This document shows, in pieces, positions 30,214 to 37,680 of a stretch of 38,226 bases of DNA. This DNA is from a virus. The stretch is taken from positions 1 through 38,226 of IMG/VR virus record IMGVR_UViG_3300021090_000066, one strand, 5' to 3'. A program made the position numbers and the translations under genes. Below the pieces are notes generated by a model that ran no database searches, was not told the origin of the DNA, and saw only the letters and a program-made list of their open reading frames with translations. Numbering within the stretch: the first letter of the stretch is position 1; each line of letters begins with the position of its first letter.

Positions 30214-31911
30214 TCATTGGCTTCCCATCGCCGGCACTCCCGGCAAGGTTTGAAGCACTTTATCCAGGGCGCTTCCCTGGCCGAGTTTTGTATCCGATAA
30301 GGTCTTGGCTCCCGCGGTTGCGGCCGCCATTTCCTGGGCTATCTTCTGCTGGTTTTGTTCCTTTGCTCGCGCTTCCCGCAAGGCAGCAACTTCATCATCA
30401 GAACGTATAAGGCGAGGATCGGCGCCCAGGTTTTCGCCATAATCCCTTGCTTCCTTGTCAAAATCGTAATTGTCAAGCGCGGTCGGCGCGAGCGCGGCCA
30501 ACCTGCCAGCGTGATCAAGCAACTGGTCAGATTTCACGGTCTCGACCATCTTTTGAGCCTGCGCCAGGGTGGATATATAATCGACGTGAAGGAACTTATC
30601 CGACAATTCTTGCGGAGCCTGCGGAATCATCATTTTGCGAACCATGATGGCGAAGGTCCGATCAATCAGCGGATCATACTTTTCTGTTTTCAAGCGCTCA
30701 AGCGTGGGAATTAGGGCCATCACCTTTTCTTCGTGACGTTTGACGATCTCCGTCGCCGTCATATTTGGACGGTCAATTTGTTCCAGCATGAGGAAAAGGT
30801 TTTTATAGAAATATTCATTGATCTTATCTTCTTTGGCTGAAATTTCAGCCCGAAGATCGGCCAAGTTTAAATTGACCATATAAGTCGGCCGCACGCCGTC
30901 CCCTGAGCCAACGCCTTTTGCGTATCTGGTTATGCCTCCAGGCTGGCTGTTGGCGATTGTATGGTCATCGGGGATCTGCAACGGCGGGTCCGTCATCTTG
31001 TCCAGGCCGACAAGTTTTCTTACTTCCATAACCTGCAGCTGCTTGATATCTCCAAGGGCGTCCCATCCCGGGCCCGTGCCGTTCACGGCCGAGGTGTTGA
31101 CCACCTTCCACCTGGGAGTTATGAGCGGCCATTCGCGGTATCCGCTAAACCGCAAAACGCCTTCTTGAATCTTTCCGTCTTCCCAATGAACCGAGCGATA
31201 AGGCATATTCCGCATGCCTCTCATACCGACTATGCGCTTATCATTGGGCTCGATCAGCTGGCAGACCTTAATCCATTGCTCCGTGTTATTTGCGGAGTAC
31301 ATAGCGGCCGCGTTGGGCGAAACATTTTGCAAACCATATCCCGCGACGAGCTGGCCAACTGTTCTCCAATATTTTCGGCCGAGGGTATTTACTCGCCCAT
31401 CTGGGCCGGTTCCAAGGGCATACTCCCCAGCCGTATAGACGTAGGCGCGGATCACCGTGTCAAAATCCTCGGCGATTAGAGCGCCGCACGTGGCGAAGCA
31501 AGCCAGTTCTTCATAAATGGAATGGCTGGCCTGATAGATGTTGCTTTTGGCAAATACAGCCATCATGCGATCACGGCAGTCTTCGAGCCAAATCTGGACC
31601 GGCTTATATTTAGCTAAGTCGGGGTCTTCAACTCCCAGCTTGAACCAGGGCCGCGAGGGCGAAGTCAAGCCCGCGGTCATGCCTGCGGCCAGGGTCCGCG
31701 CCGCCAGCGTCGAGGTTCCATTTACAAGCGTTCGATGGTCGAAAGTTTGTCCCTGATTTGGTTGCCGGTCATCAAACGCCCCTCTTTCGGGGAAAATATA
31801 TTCTGAGAGAAATTTCCAGGCCGGAATCCATTTCTGATTTTCCTGATAGATTGCCGTATGCCGCATATTAATTTTTCGAATATCATCTGGGCTCAAACCG
31901 AAGGATTGCAT
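30214..31911 (-). CDS. Head-tail connector / portal protein
   Basis: A 565-residue protein of the T7/N4/BPP-1 head-to-tail connector family. Landmarks are WIPAWKFLSEYIFPERGAF, AAGMTAGLTSPSRPWF (residues 75-90), ADLRAEISAKEDKINEYFY, MTATEIVKRHEEKV and LHVDYISTLAQAQK. Twelve copies form the DNA channel of the capsid. The ATG at 31911 overlaps the TAA of the upstream gene (TAATG) and is preferred to TTG 31920. The C-terminus is helical and Ala/Gln-rich. Confidence 0.92.
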   Translation of the reverse strand: MQSFGLSPDDIRKINMRHTAIYQENQKWIPAWKFLSEYIFPERGAFDDRQPNQGQTFDHRTLVNGTSTLAARTLAAGMTAGLTSPSRPWFKLGVEDPDLAKYKPVQIWLEDCRDRMMAVFAKSNIYQASHSIYEELACFATCGALIAEDFDTVIRAYVYTAGEYALGTGPDGRVNTLGRKYWRTVGQLVAGYGLQNVSPNAAAMYSANNTEQWIKVCQLIEPNDKRIVGMRGMRNMPYRSVHWEDGKIQEGVLRFSGYREWPLITPRWKVVNTSAVNGTGPGWDALGDIKQLQVMEVRKLVGLDKMTDPPLQIPDDHTIANSQPGGITRYAKGVGSGDGVRPTYMVNLNLADLRAEISAKEDKINEYFYKNLFLMLEQIDRPNMTATEIVKRHEEKVMALIPTLERLKTEKYDPLIDRTFAIMVRKMMIPQAPQELSDKFLHVDYISTLAQAQKMVETVKSDQLLDHAGRLAALAPTALDNYDFDKEARDYGENLGADPRLIRSDDEVAALREARAKEQNQQKIAQEMAAATAGAKTLSDTKLGQGSALDKVLQTLPGVPAMGSQ

Positions 31912-32243
31912 TAGACCCAAGATGCAGAACGATTGATTGGGCCGACACTTGCCTTGCTGACGGCAGAAGCCGAGGGCTGGGTGGATGAAAGATTGTTCGC
32001 GCGGATGGTCGCGTAAATTCCATACCGCATTCGCTGAAGCAATTTTTGCTGCCGGTCCTCGTAAGAGGCCGCGGTTTCTCCCCCTATGTCGGGTAGCTCG
32101 AACCTAACGCCCGGGCCAACTCCCGGCTTCCTCATAAATGCCGGAATGTTGGGAGCGGCAACATTGGGAGGATTTTTGGGATCGAAGAAGCCGGTCTCTC
32201 TTGTCGACTGATTGACAAACCAAGTTGTGCACATATCTATCAT
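31911..32243 (-). CDS. Small protein between terL and portal
   Basis: A 110-residue protein, Pro/Gly-rich in the first half (FFDPKNPPNVAAPNIP, GVGPGVRFELPDIGG) and with a short helix (YEDRQQKLLQRMRYG). Neither candidate ATG (32243 or 32234) has a Shine-Dalgarno. The -10 of a promoter overlaps ATG 32243, so a transcript from that promoter would begin almost at ATG 32234 and be leaderless. Small unknown proteins in this position are common in related phages. Confidence 0.6.
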   Translation of the reverse strand: MIDMCTTWFVNQSTRETGFFDPKNPPNVAAPNIPAFMRKPGVGPGVRFELPDIGGETAASYEDRQQKLLQRMRYGIYATIRANNLSSTQPSASAVSKASVGPINRSASWV

Positions 32244-32269
32244 TTATAAATTGATGGCCAACGTGTCAA
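32243..32269 (-). promoter_or_regulatory. Internal late promoter after terL
   Basis: TTGACA (32269..32264), 15-base spacer, TATAAA (32248..32243). It shares TTGACACG and AATTTATA with the promoter before terS. It starts right at the terL stop codon. Confidence 0.6.
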
Positions 32270-33751
32270 TTATTTTTTTAGCACGCCAAATGGATCATAT
32301 TCTCTTTGTCCCTTGTGCCCGTAGGCAAATTCAGGGCCGCTTAAGCTCAGGCCCTTGGAACGAACCGGGTAGGCGAAGGTCAAGGCGAGTGCGTCGGCTC
32401 GATTAGGACTTCGAATTCCGCGCTTGCGCATTTCCTCTTTTCCTTCCAGTTGTATTTTTCCATCCGTGCGCGGGTGGTCCTCGGGAGCCTTTAAATCTTC
32501 AGCCAGTACAGGGTCTGCCGGCAGGGCGCCGCCCTTCCTTAGCCAATCGCGTGCGCCGTCCCACATTTCGGCGCGCTTGTTTAAATATTTTTCTACCGTC
32601 TTTTCTGCAAATGAAACCAGAGTCCATTTTCGATTCATGGACTTGCCTGCTGAATAAATCCCGGTGCCATAGGCCATATCTATGAAAACCGCGTCGGCGT
32701 TGAATTCGTCTTCGTATAAAGCTAATTTGCGCGCGACGGCCATATCGTCATCGTTCTTGGGTTCGGTCCATAAAATGCTTGAGGCAAGGCCCTGCCGCTT
32801 GGCGATGGCCAGCTCATCTTCGCCCCACCAGGCGGGATCAAGGCCTAGAATAACCGGTGCGAAATCGTATTGCCTCGGTTGCAGGCTCTTACCGAACGCG
32901 GCGGTAACAAGATGCGTGGGTATGAACTGCATTTCGGAAGATTCGGGGAAAAGGCCGAGAATGTGAACTCGGACAAAATCCGAATCAATGCCGTAGTCCG
33001 CGATCCATTGCTCGAATAATTCCTTGTTCGTTATGCCTACAGTGCGAGAATCTATTTGCACTTGGTGCCATCTATTTCGAAGCCGGTTGAAGCAATCGAA
33101 AAACCGGCCTTCCCTGCGAGTGCCATTGCCGCAGACAATCCAGAATATCTGGGTGTCTTTATCCGTCATCGCGCCTTCAGCTACTTCCCAAATTTCTTTA
33201 GGGATCTGGCTGGCTTCATCCATGATGAAAATAATCCGGCGCTTCTGGTTGTGCAGGCCGGCAAAGGCCTCGGGGTTGGTCTTGGACCAGGGAACGAGGT
33301 CGGCGCGCCATGTGAATTGGTGCTGTTTTTCATTGGTTAAAAGCGACGTCGCGGTGAGATTAAACCACTTTGAAATTATGCAGCGGCGATACCAAGTGGA
33401 CAAGACTGGCCAGGTTTTACCCTTTAACTGCCTTTCGGTGCCCGCGGTGATAACCGCAATGGCGTCAGGAAAAGTGCTTAGCCCCCAAAGAACAATCCAG
33501 GCGATTAAGGCTGACTTGCCAATTCCATTTCCAGAGCAAATGGCAATTCGGATAACTTCTTGCCATGCCACCCCGGCCTTGAGCAGGTCGCGCAGGTATT
33601 TAAGCTCTTTAATCTGCCACGGCTCTGGGCCCTTGTAGGCCTCCAACTCACCCTTGCCCCACTCAAAGGAATACATCACCCAAGCGTAGGGATCCACCGA
33701 GAAGCACCCCATGTCCTCTGCTAAGGCCAGGTTTGCTTCCTGTTCAGTCAT
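32270..33751 (-). CDS. terL: Terminase large subunit
   Basis: A 493-residue packaging motor. The ATPase part has Walker A CSGNGIGKSA (Lys79, Ser80) and Walker B IIFIMDEA (Asp178, Glu179). The coupling motif is probably WIVCGNGT (about 204-211). The RNase H-like nuclease part has LGLDPAWWG (Asp305), VFIDMAYGTG (Asp358) and NRADALALTFA (Asp453). The ATG at 33751 overlaps the upstream stop (ATGA), so the longer frame to 33877 is not used. It cuts concatemers and pumps DNA through the portal. Confidence 0.94.
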   Translation of the reverse strand: MTEQEANLALAEDMGCFSVDPYAWVMYSFEWGKGELEAYKGPEPWQIKELKYLRDLLKAGVAWQEVIRIAICSGNGIGKSALIAWIVLWGLSTFPDAIAVITAGTERQLKGKTWPVLSTWYRRCIISKWFNLTATSLLTNEKQHQFTWRADLVPWSKTNPEAFAGLHNQKRRIIFIMDEASQIPKEIWEVAEGAMTDKDTQIFWIVCGNGTRREGRFFDCFNRLRNRWHQVQIDSRTVGITNKELFEQWIADYGIDSDFVRVHILGLFPESSEMQFIPTHLVTAAFGKSLQPRQYDFAPVILGLDPAWWGEDELAIAKRQGLASSILWTEPKNDDDMAVARKLALYEDEFNADAVFIDMAYGTGIYSAGKSMNRKWTLVSFAEKTVEKYLNKRAEMWDGARDWLRKGGALPADPVLAEDLKAPEDHPRTDGKIQLEGKEEMRKRGIRSPNRADALALTFAYPVRSKGLSLSGPEFAYGHKGQREYDPFGVLKK

Positions 33752-34080
33752 TTCTTTGTTCTTATTCCTAAAAGCCGGAAGAGAAGGGTTTCTAGAATTG
33801 AATTTTTGCGAGGTCCCGGTTGGTTCGCCGCGTTTTCTTCGGCGATCTTCTCGGAGGTTTTGTGAAGACACCCACAACCAATGACAACCGGGACTTCGAG
33901 GGTAACATTTTTAAACTTGTTTACGTATCCCGAATTACCCCCGCCGCCACAATGCTTGCAATTTTCCTTTGGTTCAAGACCGCGATTCTTAAGCTCGGCT
34001 TTGAAAATAGCGTCGGCCTTTTCTTTGGCCTCGGCGCTCATAACCGCCTTCGTTTTTATGTTATTACCAGCCGCTATCAT
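33748..34080 (-). CDS. Zinc-motif protein between terS and terL
   Basis: A 110-residue protein from ATG 34080 (GGGAGG four bases upstream, ATGA overlap with the preceding gene). It carries CKHCGGGGNSG and, about 22 residues later, CGC, a DnaJ-like or rubredoxin-like Cys arrangement that should bind zinc. The N-terminal 40 residues are helical and Lys/Ala-rich. The close coupling to terL suggests a packaging or head role, but the family is not known to me. Confidence 0.65.
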   Translation of the reverse strand: MIAAGNNIKTKAVMSAEAKEKADAIFKAELKNRGLEPKENCKHCGGGGNSGYVNKFKNVTLEVPVVIGCGCLHKTSEKIAEENAANQPGPRKNSILETLLFRLLGIRTKK

Positions 34081-34289
34081 TTCGCCTCCCAAATCCTTTC
34101 TGTTTTTGTCGTCGCGTCAATAATGACCGGGCTGATTTTCTGGTATCGCATGCCCCGCTTCTTCTCGCCGGCCTGCACTAGCTCGCTGACATCAACTGCC
34201 GCATGAGTACCATCTTCATCCGAGACCGCAAAGATGTATTCGGGAAAGGTTCCGTCCTTTTGCTGGATTTCCTTTTTCTTTTTGGGCAT
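34077..34289 (-). CDS. Small unknown protein
   Basis: A 70-residue acidic/basic mixed protein beginning MPKKKKEIQQKDGTFPEYIF and ending KTERIWEAK. No Shine-Dalgarno is clear for ATG 34289 or the alternative ATG 34301. Its stop overlaps the next ATG (ATGA), which supports it as a real gene. No motif recognised. Confidence 0.5.
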   Translation of the reverse strand: MPKKKKEIQQKDGTFPEYIFAVSDEDGTHAAVDVSELVQAGEKKRGMRYQKISPVIIDATTKTERIWEAK

Positions 34290-34301
34290 TTTACTCTGCA
34301 T

Positions 34302-34446
34302 GTAAATTTCATGGGCGCGAGCCGCACTGGCAACCCCGGAGGGTTGTTTGCAGATTTGCCGGCCGCGCGAAGGAGGATAACGCCTACCGGAAACCCCGCA
34401 TCCGCTTACGACTATGGCGGATAGTCGCGGGCACCCGCGCCCAAGA
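34302..34446 (-). other. Non-coding gap with small hairpins after terS
   Basis: No plausible reading frame on the minus strand. Small hairpins are visible: CAACCC/GGGTTG (about 34329..34344), and ATCCGC/GCGGAT and GACTAT/ATAGTC near 34400-34430. No U-run terminator is seen. Confidence 0.35.
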
Positions 34447-34935
34447 TTATTCCTTGGCGGCCTTTTCTGCCCTAACCCTTGCGTCTTCCAGCCGCACAGA
34501 CACTTGCACCGAGCCGCTCAATTCAGCCGAAATCCGCTCTCGGTATTTCTCCGGACGCAGGCCTTTAAGAAGGAAAATCAATAACGTGTCTGAAAATTTT
34601 CGAACCTGACCGCACTGCGAACCCTCGTACCATACGGGTTCCAGCCACCCTTCGCTTGCTCGCCGCCGCGCCTCTTCTTCTAGGCTGTCGGCAGCAGCTT
34701 CATGCGCGTCCCCGAATATTGTCTTGTACTTGGAATTTTCTTTGATCCAGCGGAAATGTGAGCTGCGATCAATCTTGGCAATTATGGCCGCCCTGGTGAT
34801 ATTTCCGCACGTTCGGTAGGCTGCAAGAAAGGCGCCTTGCTTGAGGCGGGAGCCGCGCTTTTTATTTTTGGCGGGGCGTCCTTTTTTATGCGGTTGCTTT
34901 TTGTCGCTTTTTATTGGCGATGTCATTCTTATCAT
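34447..34935 (-). CDS. terS: Terminase small subunit
   Basis: A 162-residue protein. A basic N-terminus is followed by a helix-turn-helix (about 28-70: GAFLAAYRTCGNITRAAI then SSHFRWIKENSKYK). The diagnostic EEEARRRASEGWLEPVWYEG and KFSDTLLIFLLKGLRPEKYRER follow, common in phage small terminases of this class. The ATG at 34935 is chosen over TTG 34968 because GAGGG precedes it and the promoter upstream would start transcription near 34963. It binds the packaging site and recruits TerL. Confidence 0.85.
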   Translation of the reverse strand: MIRMTSPIKSDKKQPHKKGRPAKNKKRGSRLKQGAFLAAYRTCGNITRAAIIAKIDRSSHFRWIKENSKYKTIFGDAHEAAADSLEEEARRRASEGWLEPVWYEGSQCGQVRKFSDTLLIFLLKGLRPEKYRERISAELSGSVQVSVRLEDARVRAEKAAKE

Positions 34936-34969
34936 CACCACCCTCGCGGATTCAATTCTCTTGGCCAAC

Positions 34970-34997
34970 CGTATAAATTAAAGGCGCGCCGTGTCAA
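34970..34997 (-). promoter_or_regulatory. Late promoter before terS
   Basis: TTGACA (34997..34992), 16-base spacer, TATACG (34975..34970). The core TTGACACG...AATTTATA recurs before the portal block. Confidence 0.6.
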
Positions 34998-35003
34998 TAA
35001 ATT

Positions 35004-35276
35004 TTATATTTTTATGTCTTCAAGTAGTTCCCGCAATTGGATTTGAGCTTCGTCGAGGCGGTTTTCAATTTTCTGAAGTCTCTGCCCGAGATTCGATTCC
35101 GGTACTTTCTGAGCCATTGCAGGCTGCTCCCCAGGAGCCCGCTTCCCCGTAACCGCCTCCAGGCGGGCCCTAAGTTTATCGATCTTTTCTAGAATGTCCG
35201 TCGATTTCGCATCAACCGTTGATATCATTGTCTGTATTTCACCTTCCGCCGTAGGCGTTAGCGCTACTCTTTCCAT
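35004..35276 (-). CDS. Coiled-coil protein
   Basis: A 90-residue protein from ATG 35276 with AAGGAGG four bases upstream. Two helical coiled-coil segments, TDILEKIDKLRARLEAV and RLQKIENRLDEAQIQLRELL, are joined by a Pro/Gly-containing linker. It ends just before the terS promoter. No function can be named. Confidence 0.65.
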   Translation of the reverse strand: MERVALTPTAEGEIQTMISTVDAKSTDILEKIDKLRARLEAVTGKRAPGEQPAMAQKVPESNLGQRLQKIENRLDEAQIQLRELLEDIKI

Positions 35277-35326
35277 TTTTCCTCCTTGGATGATAAAGTC
35301 AGCTATGAGGCCTAGCAAATATTGAC

Positions 35327-35674
35327 TCATATTCTTGTTTCCTGGTACTTGCGACGGAACCCCTCCCTTGGTCCGCGCTTAAGATATTTCTTTCTAAATC
35401 TCTTTCGCCTCTTTCGGCGCCCTCGATGGCCGAAACCATCTGAATCTATTTCGGTGTTGCGCGCGCCGCTGGCGTCCAGCATAATTTTGTCGTCTGATAC
35501 AGTGTAGGTTTCGATGGTATCGAAGAAAACCATCTCGCCGGCGAGATTCATTCGGACATGGTGGCCATCTCGCGCCATATTGTAAAAGGGATAGCAGTTC
35601 AGAAAATTCTCAACCTGCAGCTGGTTTTTCACAATGATTGACCTTTTGCTTAAATGCACCGTAATACGCCGCAA
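35327..35674 (-). CDS. Small protein with very basic C-terminus
   Basis: A 115-residue protein that appears to start at TTG 35674: GGAGG lies seven bases upstream and no ATG is available. The first 70 residues are mixed beta (VVFFDTIETYTVSDDKI-like). The last 35 include RGRRKRRKRFRKKYLKRG, a strongly positive tail suited to binding nucleic acid. Family unknown. Confidence 0.55.
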   Translation of the reverse strand: MRRITVHLSKRSIIVKNQLQVENFLNCYPFYNMARDGHHVRMNLAGEMVFFDTIETYTVSDDKIMLDASGARNTEIDSDGFGHRGRRKRRKRFRKKYLKRGPREGFRRKYQETRI

Positions 35675-35695
35675 GACGGAACCTCCTTTTTGATT

Positions 35696-35914
35696 CTAAT
35701 TCATCCCCGCGCGCTCGCGCGCGGCCGCCCCAAGCGCCGGCCGCGGAGTGGTATGTACTTTGTGCCGCCGGATAACCACCGTAGCGCCTTGCCCAAGCGC
35801 CAGGCAATAGCGCATGCCAGGACAATCCACGCAAAGAGCGCAAACCAGATTTTCATTCTTCTTCCCCCTTGGAGTTAGAGCCCTCAGCTTCGCCGCGTGT
35901 TGGACGAGATCCAC
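35696..35914 (-). CDS. GTG-start small Cys-containing ORF (alternative to the nested ORF)
   Basis: GTG at 35914 has a perfect AAGGAGG six bases upstream. The 72-residue product contains CALCVDCPGMRYC and is Arg/Ala-rich at the end. It encloses the 51-residue membrane ORF in another frame. Either this or the nested one, or both, may be translated. Confidence 0.4.
   Translation of the reverse strand: MDLVQHAAKLRALTPRGKKNENLVCALCVDCPGMRYCLALGQGATVVIRRHKVHTTPRPALGAAARERAGMN
35701..35856 (-). CDS. 51-residue single-span membrane protein (nested)
   Basis: ATG at 35856 follows a GGGGGAAGAAGA purine-rich site and encodes MKIWFALFAWIVLACAIAWR, one membrane span, then a basic tail (PLRGRRLGRPRASARG). 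It lies inside the GTG-start frame. The hydrophobic segment is too regular to be ignored; function unknown. Confidence 0.4.
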   Translation of the reverse strand: MKIWFALFAWIVLACAIAWRLGKALRWLSGGTKYIPLRGRRLGRPRASARG

Positions 35915-35931
35915 GATTTTCCTCCTTGAAT

Positions 35932-36183
35932 TTAATGCCCGTGCTCTTTCGGCCCGATCAAAACCGCGATCGCCGCCTGAGCTTCTAGCTGTTTCTGTTC
36001 TGCCGCCGCGTCTTGAAAATCCATTTTATTCTTAATTATCCGGACTAGATTTTCGGACATTCCGAGCGCCATGACCAAACTCACGCCTTTAATATCCCAG
36101 GTAATTTGCCCCTGCTCGTTAATTCCTGATTTGATAAACCTCTCTTTGGGCTTTTGTTGCTCTGCATTTTTATCCGCGTCCAT
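35932..36183 (-). CDS. Small unknown protein
   Basis: An 83-residue protein from ATG 36183, chosen because GGAGG lies nine bases upstream. It is helical and Gln/Ala-rich at the end (FQDAAAEQKQLEAQAAIAVL) with a central beta-like TWDIKGVSLVMALG. It overlaps the methyltransferase stop by 14 bases. No family recognised. Confidence 0.6.
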   Translation of the reverse strand: MDADKNAEQQKPKERFIKSGINEQGQITWDIKGVSLVMALGMSENLVRIIKNKMDFQDAAAEQKQLEAQAAIAVLIGPKEHGH

Positions 36184-37324
36184 TTTTGCGGTCCTCCATG
36201 TCAAATATGGTCATCTGCCCGGCCTTGAATTCGCGCTCGGCGGCCGCCAGGCGGGGCGCGGATAATTCCTGGCAATATTTCGGGTTCAGGTCGAATCCGA
36301 TGAATTTCCGGCCGCGGCGCAGGGCAACTACCCCGGTCGTTCCGGATCCTGCAAATGGGTCCATCACCAGGTCGCCCGCCTTGCTGCCGGCCAGTATGCA
36401 TGGTTCAACCAAGGCCGGAGGAAACGTGGCGAAATGGGCGCCGCTGTACGCATGGGTGGGGATTTCCCACACGCTGCGCTTGTTCCGCTGCGGGACACGC
36501 AGGCACACGGATTCGTTAAAGCTGGCATTGTTTTTGACCTTCCAACGTTCGTTGAATCCTTCATGCCGACGTCCGTGCCCATCCTGCTTGTGATTCCTGC
36601 CATGATTCGATTCTCGGCAGATGCGTTCTACTTTTTCCGGCATCCGCCGCGCCACCGCCTTCATTGGCCCATTGGTCTTTGCCCCGCCGTTGGCGCGCAT
36701 TGAACCGACCTGGGCGGCGACGTTTTGAGCCAGGCGGACGTGAGTGCCTTCACTTGCGGGTTCTAAAGTGGCTTCCTGGTCGTAATAATATTTCTCGGAT
36801 TTCGCCATGAGAAAAAGGTACTCGTGAGACTTGGTAGGTCTGTCCGTCACGCTCTCTGGCATGGGGTCGGGCTTGCTCCAAATTATGTCGCAGCGAAGAT
36901 ACCAGCCGGCCGCTTGCAGGGCGAATGCCATCATCCATGGCACTCCGATCAAATCCTTGCGTTTGATTCCATAACTCGTGCTTTTCCGTTTTAGATTTCG
37001 CTGGGTGCGAGTGCGATCAGCGCGCGCGCCATGCTTGCCCTGCCATCCCGCCCCTCCGGCAGAGGCATAGCAATCACCCATGTTTATCCACAGAGTACCG
37101 TCGGTCCGCAGCACCCGGCGTACTTCCTCGAAAACCTCGGTCATGCGGTCGACGTATTCTTGAGGTGTTTTCTCAAGCCCGCACTGCCCCACCACGCCGT
37201 AATCGCGCAGGCCCCAATATGGTGGCGAGGTAACGCAGACCTGAACGCACTCATCCGGCATCCGGCGCAGCATTTCCAGCGCGTCGCCACAATGAACCTG
37301 GTTGAGCGCGAAGGGGCCGATCAT
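36170..37324 (-). CDS. Site-specific DNA methyltransferase, beta class (SPPY)
   Basis: A 384-residue enzyme from ATG 37324, which overlaps the nuclease stop (ATGA). Motif IV TSPPYW is at 32-37 and the AdoMet-binding motif I DPFAGSGTT at 322-330 near the C-terminus. This order defines beta-class amino-methyltransferases; SPPY is typical of N4-cytosine and some N6-adenine enzymes. The target-recognition part lies between (about 110-290, Arg/Asn-rich). It probably protects phage DNA from restriction. It forms a cassette with the VRR-NUC nuclease and a C5 methyltransferase. Confidence 0.9.
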   Translation of the reverse strand: MIGPFALNQVHCGDALEMLRRMPDECVQVCVTSPPYWGLRDYGVVGQCGLEKTPQEYVDRMTEVFEEVRRVLRTDGTLWINMGDCYASAGGAGWQGKHGARADRTRTQRNLKRKSTSYGIKRKDLIGVPWMMAFALQAAGWYLRCDIIWSKPDPMPESVTDRPTKSHEYLFLMAKSEKYYYDQEATLEPASEGTHVRLAQNVAAQVGSMRANGGAKTNGPMKAVARRMPEKVERICRESNHGRNHKQDGHGRRHEGFNERWKVKNNASFNESVCLRVPQRNKRSVWEIPTHAYSGAHFATFPPALVEPCILAGSKAGDLVMDPFAGSGTTGVVALRRGRKFIGFDLNPKYCQELSAPRLAAAEREFKAGQMTIFDMEDRKNGRG

Positions 37325-37680
37325 AGATTCGCCAACCCCGCATCGCTTTTTGATATCCCGAGGTACTCGGCGATAGTCAAGGCGGCGGCAGGCCAACCGT
37401 CATTCAGCCGCGGCAGCCATTCTTTTTGTTCCGGCGTTATCCGTCCATTGATGATTTTCATCTCGATAAAAAGCCCTCTGAATTTGTAATTGCAGTCTCG
37501 GGCCGCCAAGAAAATATCCGGGACACCTGGCTTGACTCCCTCCGCTTTCAGTTTGCGGGCGACGCGAATATCTCTCAAGCCCCCGTTGGGGATCGCGAAC
37601 ATCATGTCCAGCGCTGGATATTTTGGCGCGAGGTATCCGGCCCATCGGAATAATGTCGCCTGCTCGTCATGCTCGCTCAT
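37321..37680 (-). CDS. VRR-NUC domain nuclease
   Basis: A 119-residue stand-alone VRR-NUC protein. Landmarks are EHDEQATLFRWAGYL, MMFAIPNGGLRD, VKPGVPDIFLAA (catalytic Asp), GLFIEMK (Glu, Lys) and TPEQKEWLPRLN, the PD-(D/E)XK nuclease layout of this family. Stand-alone phage members often act on branched DNA; others are restriction-associated. The ATG and stop overlap both flanking methyltransferase genes. Confidence 0.88.
   Translation of the reverse strand: MSEHDEQATLFRWAGYLAPKYPALDMMFAIPNGGLRDIRVARKLKAEGVKPGVPDIFLAARDCNYKFRGLFIEMKIINGRITPEQKEWLPRLNDGWPAAALTIAEYLGISKSDAGLANL

Noticed and set aside
31457-31465. TTGACAC-like word within the portal gene as a third promoter
   Set aside because: It lacks a matching AATTTATA or other -10 at suitable spacing and lies deep inside coding sequence.
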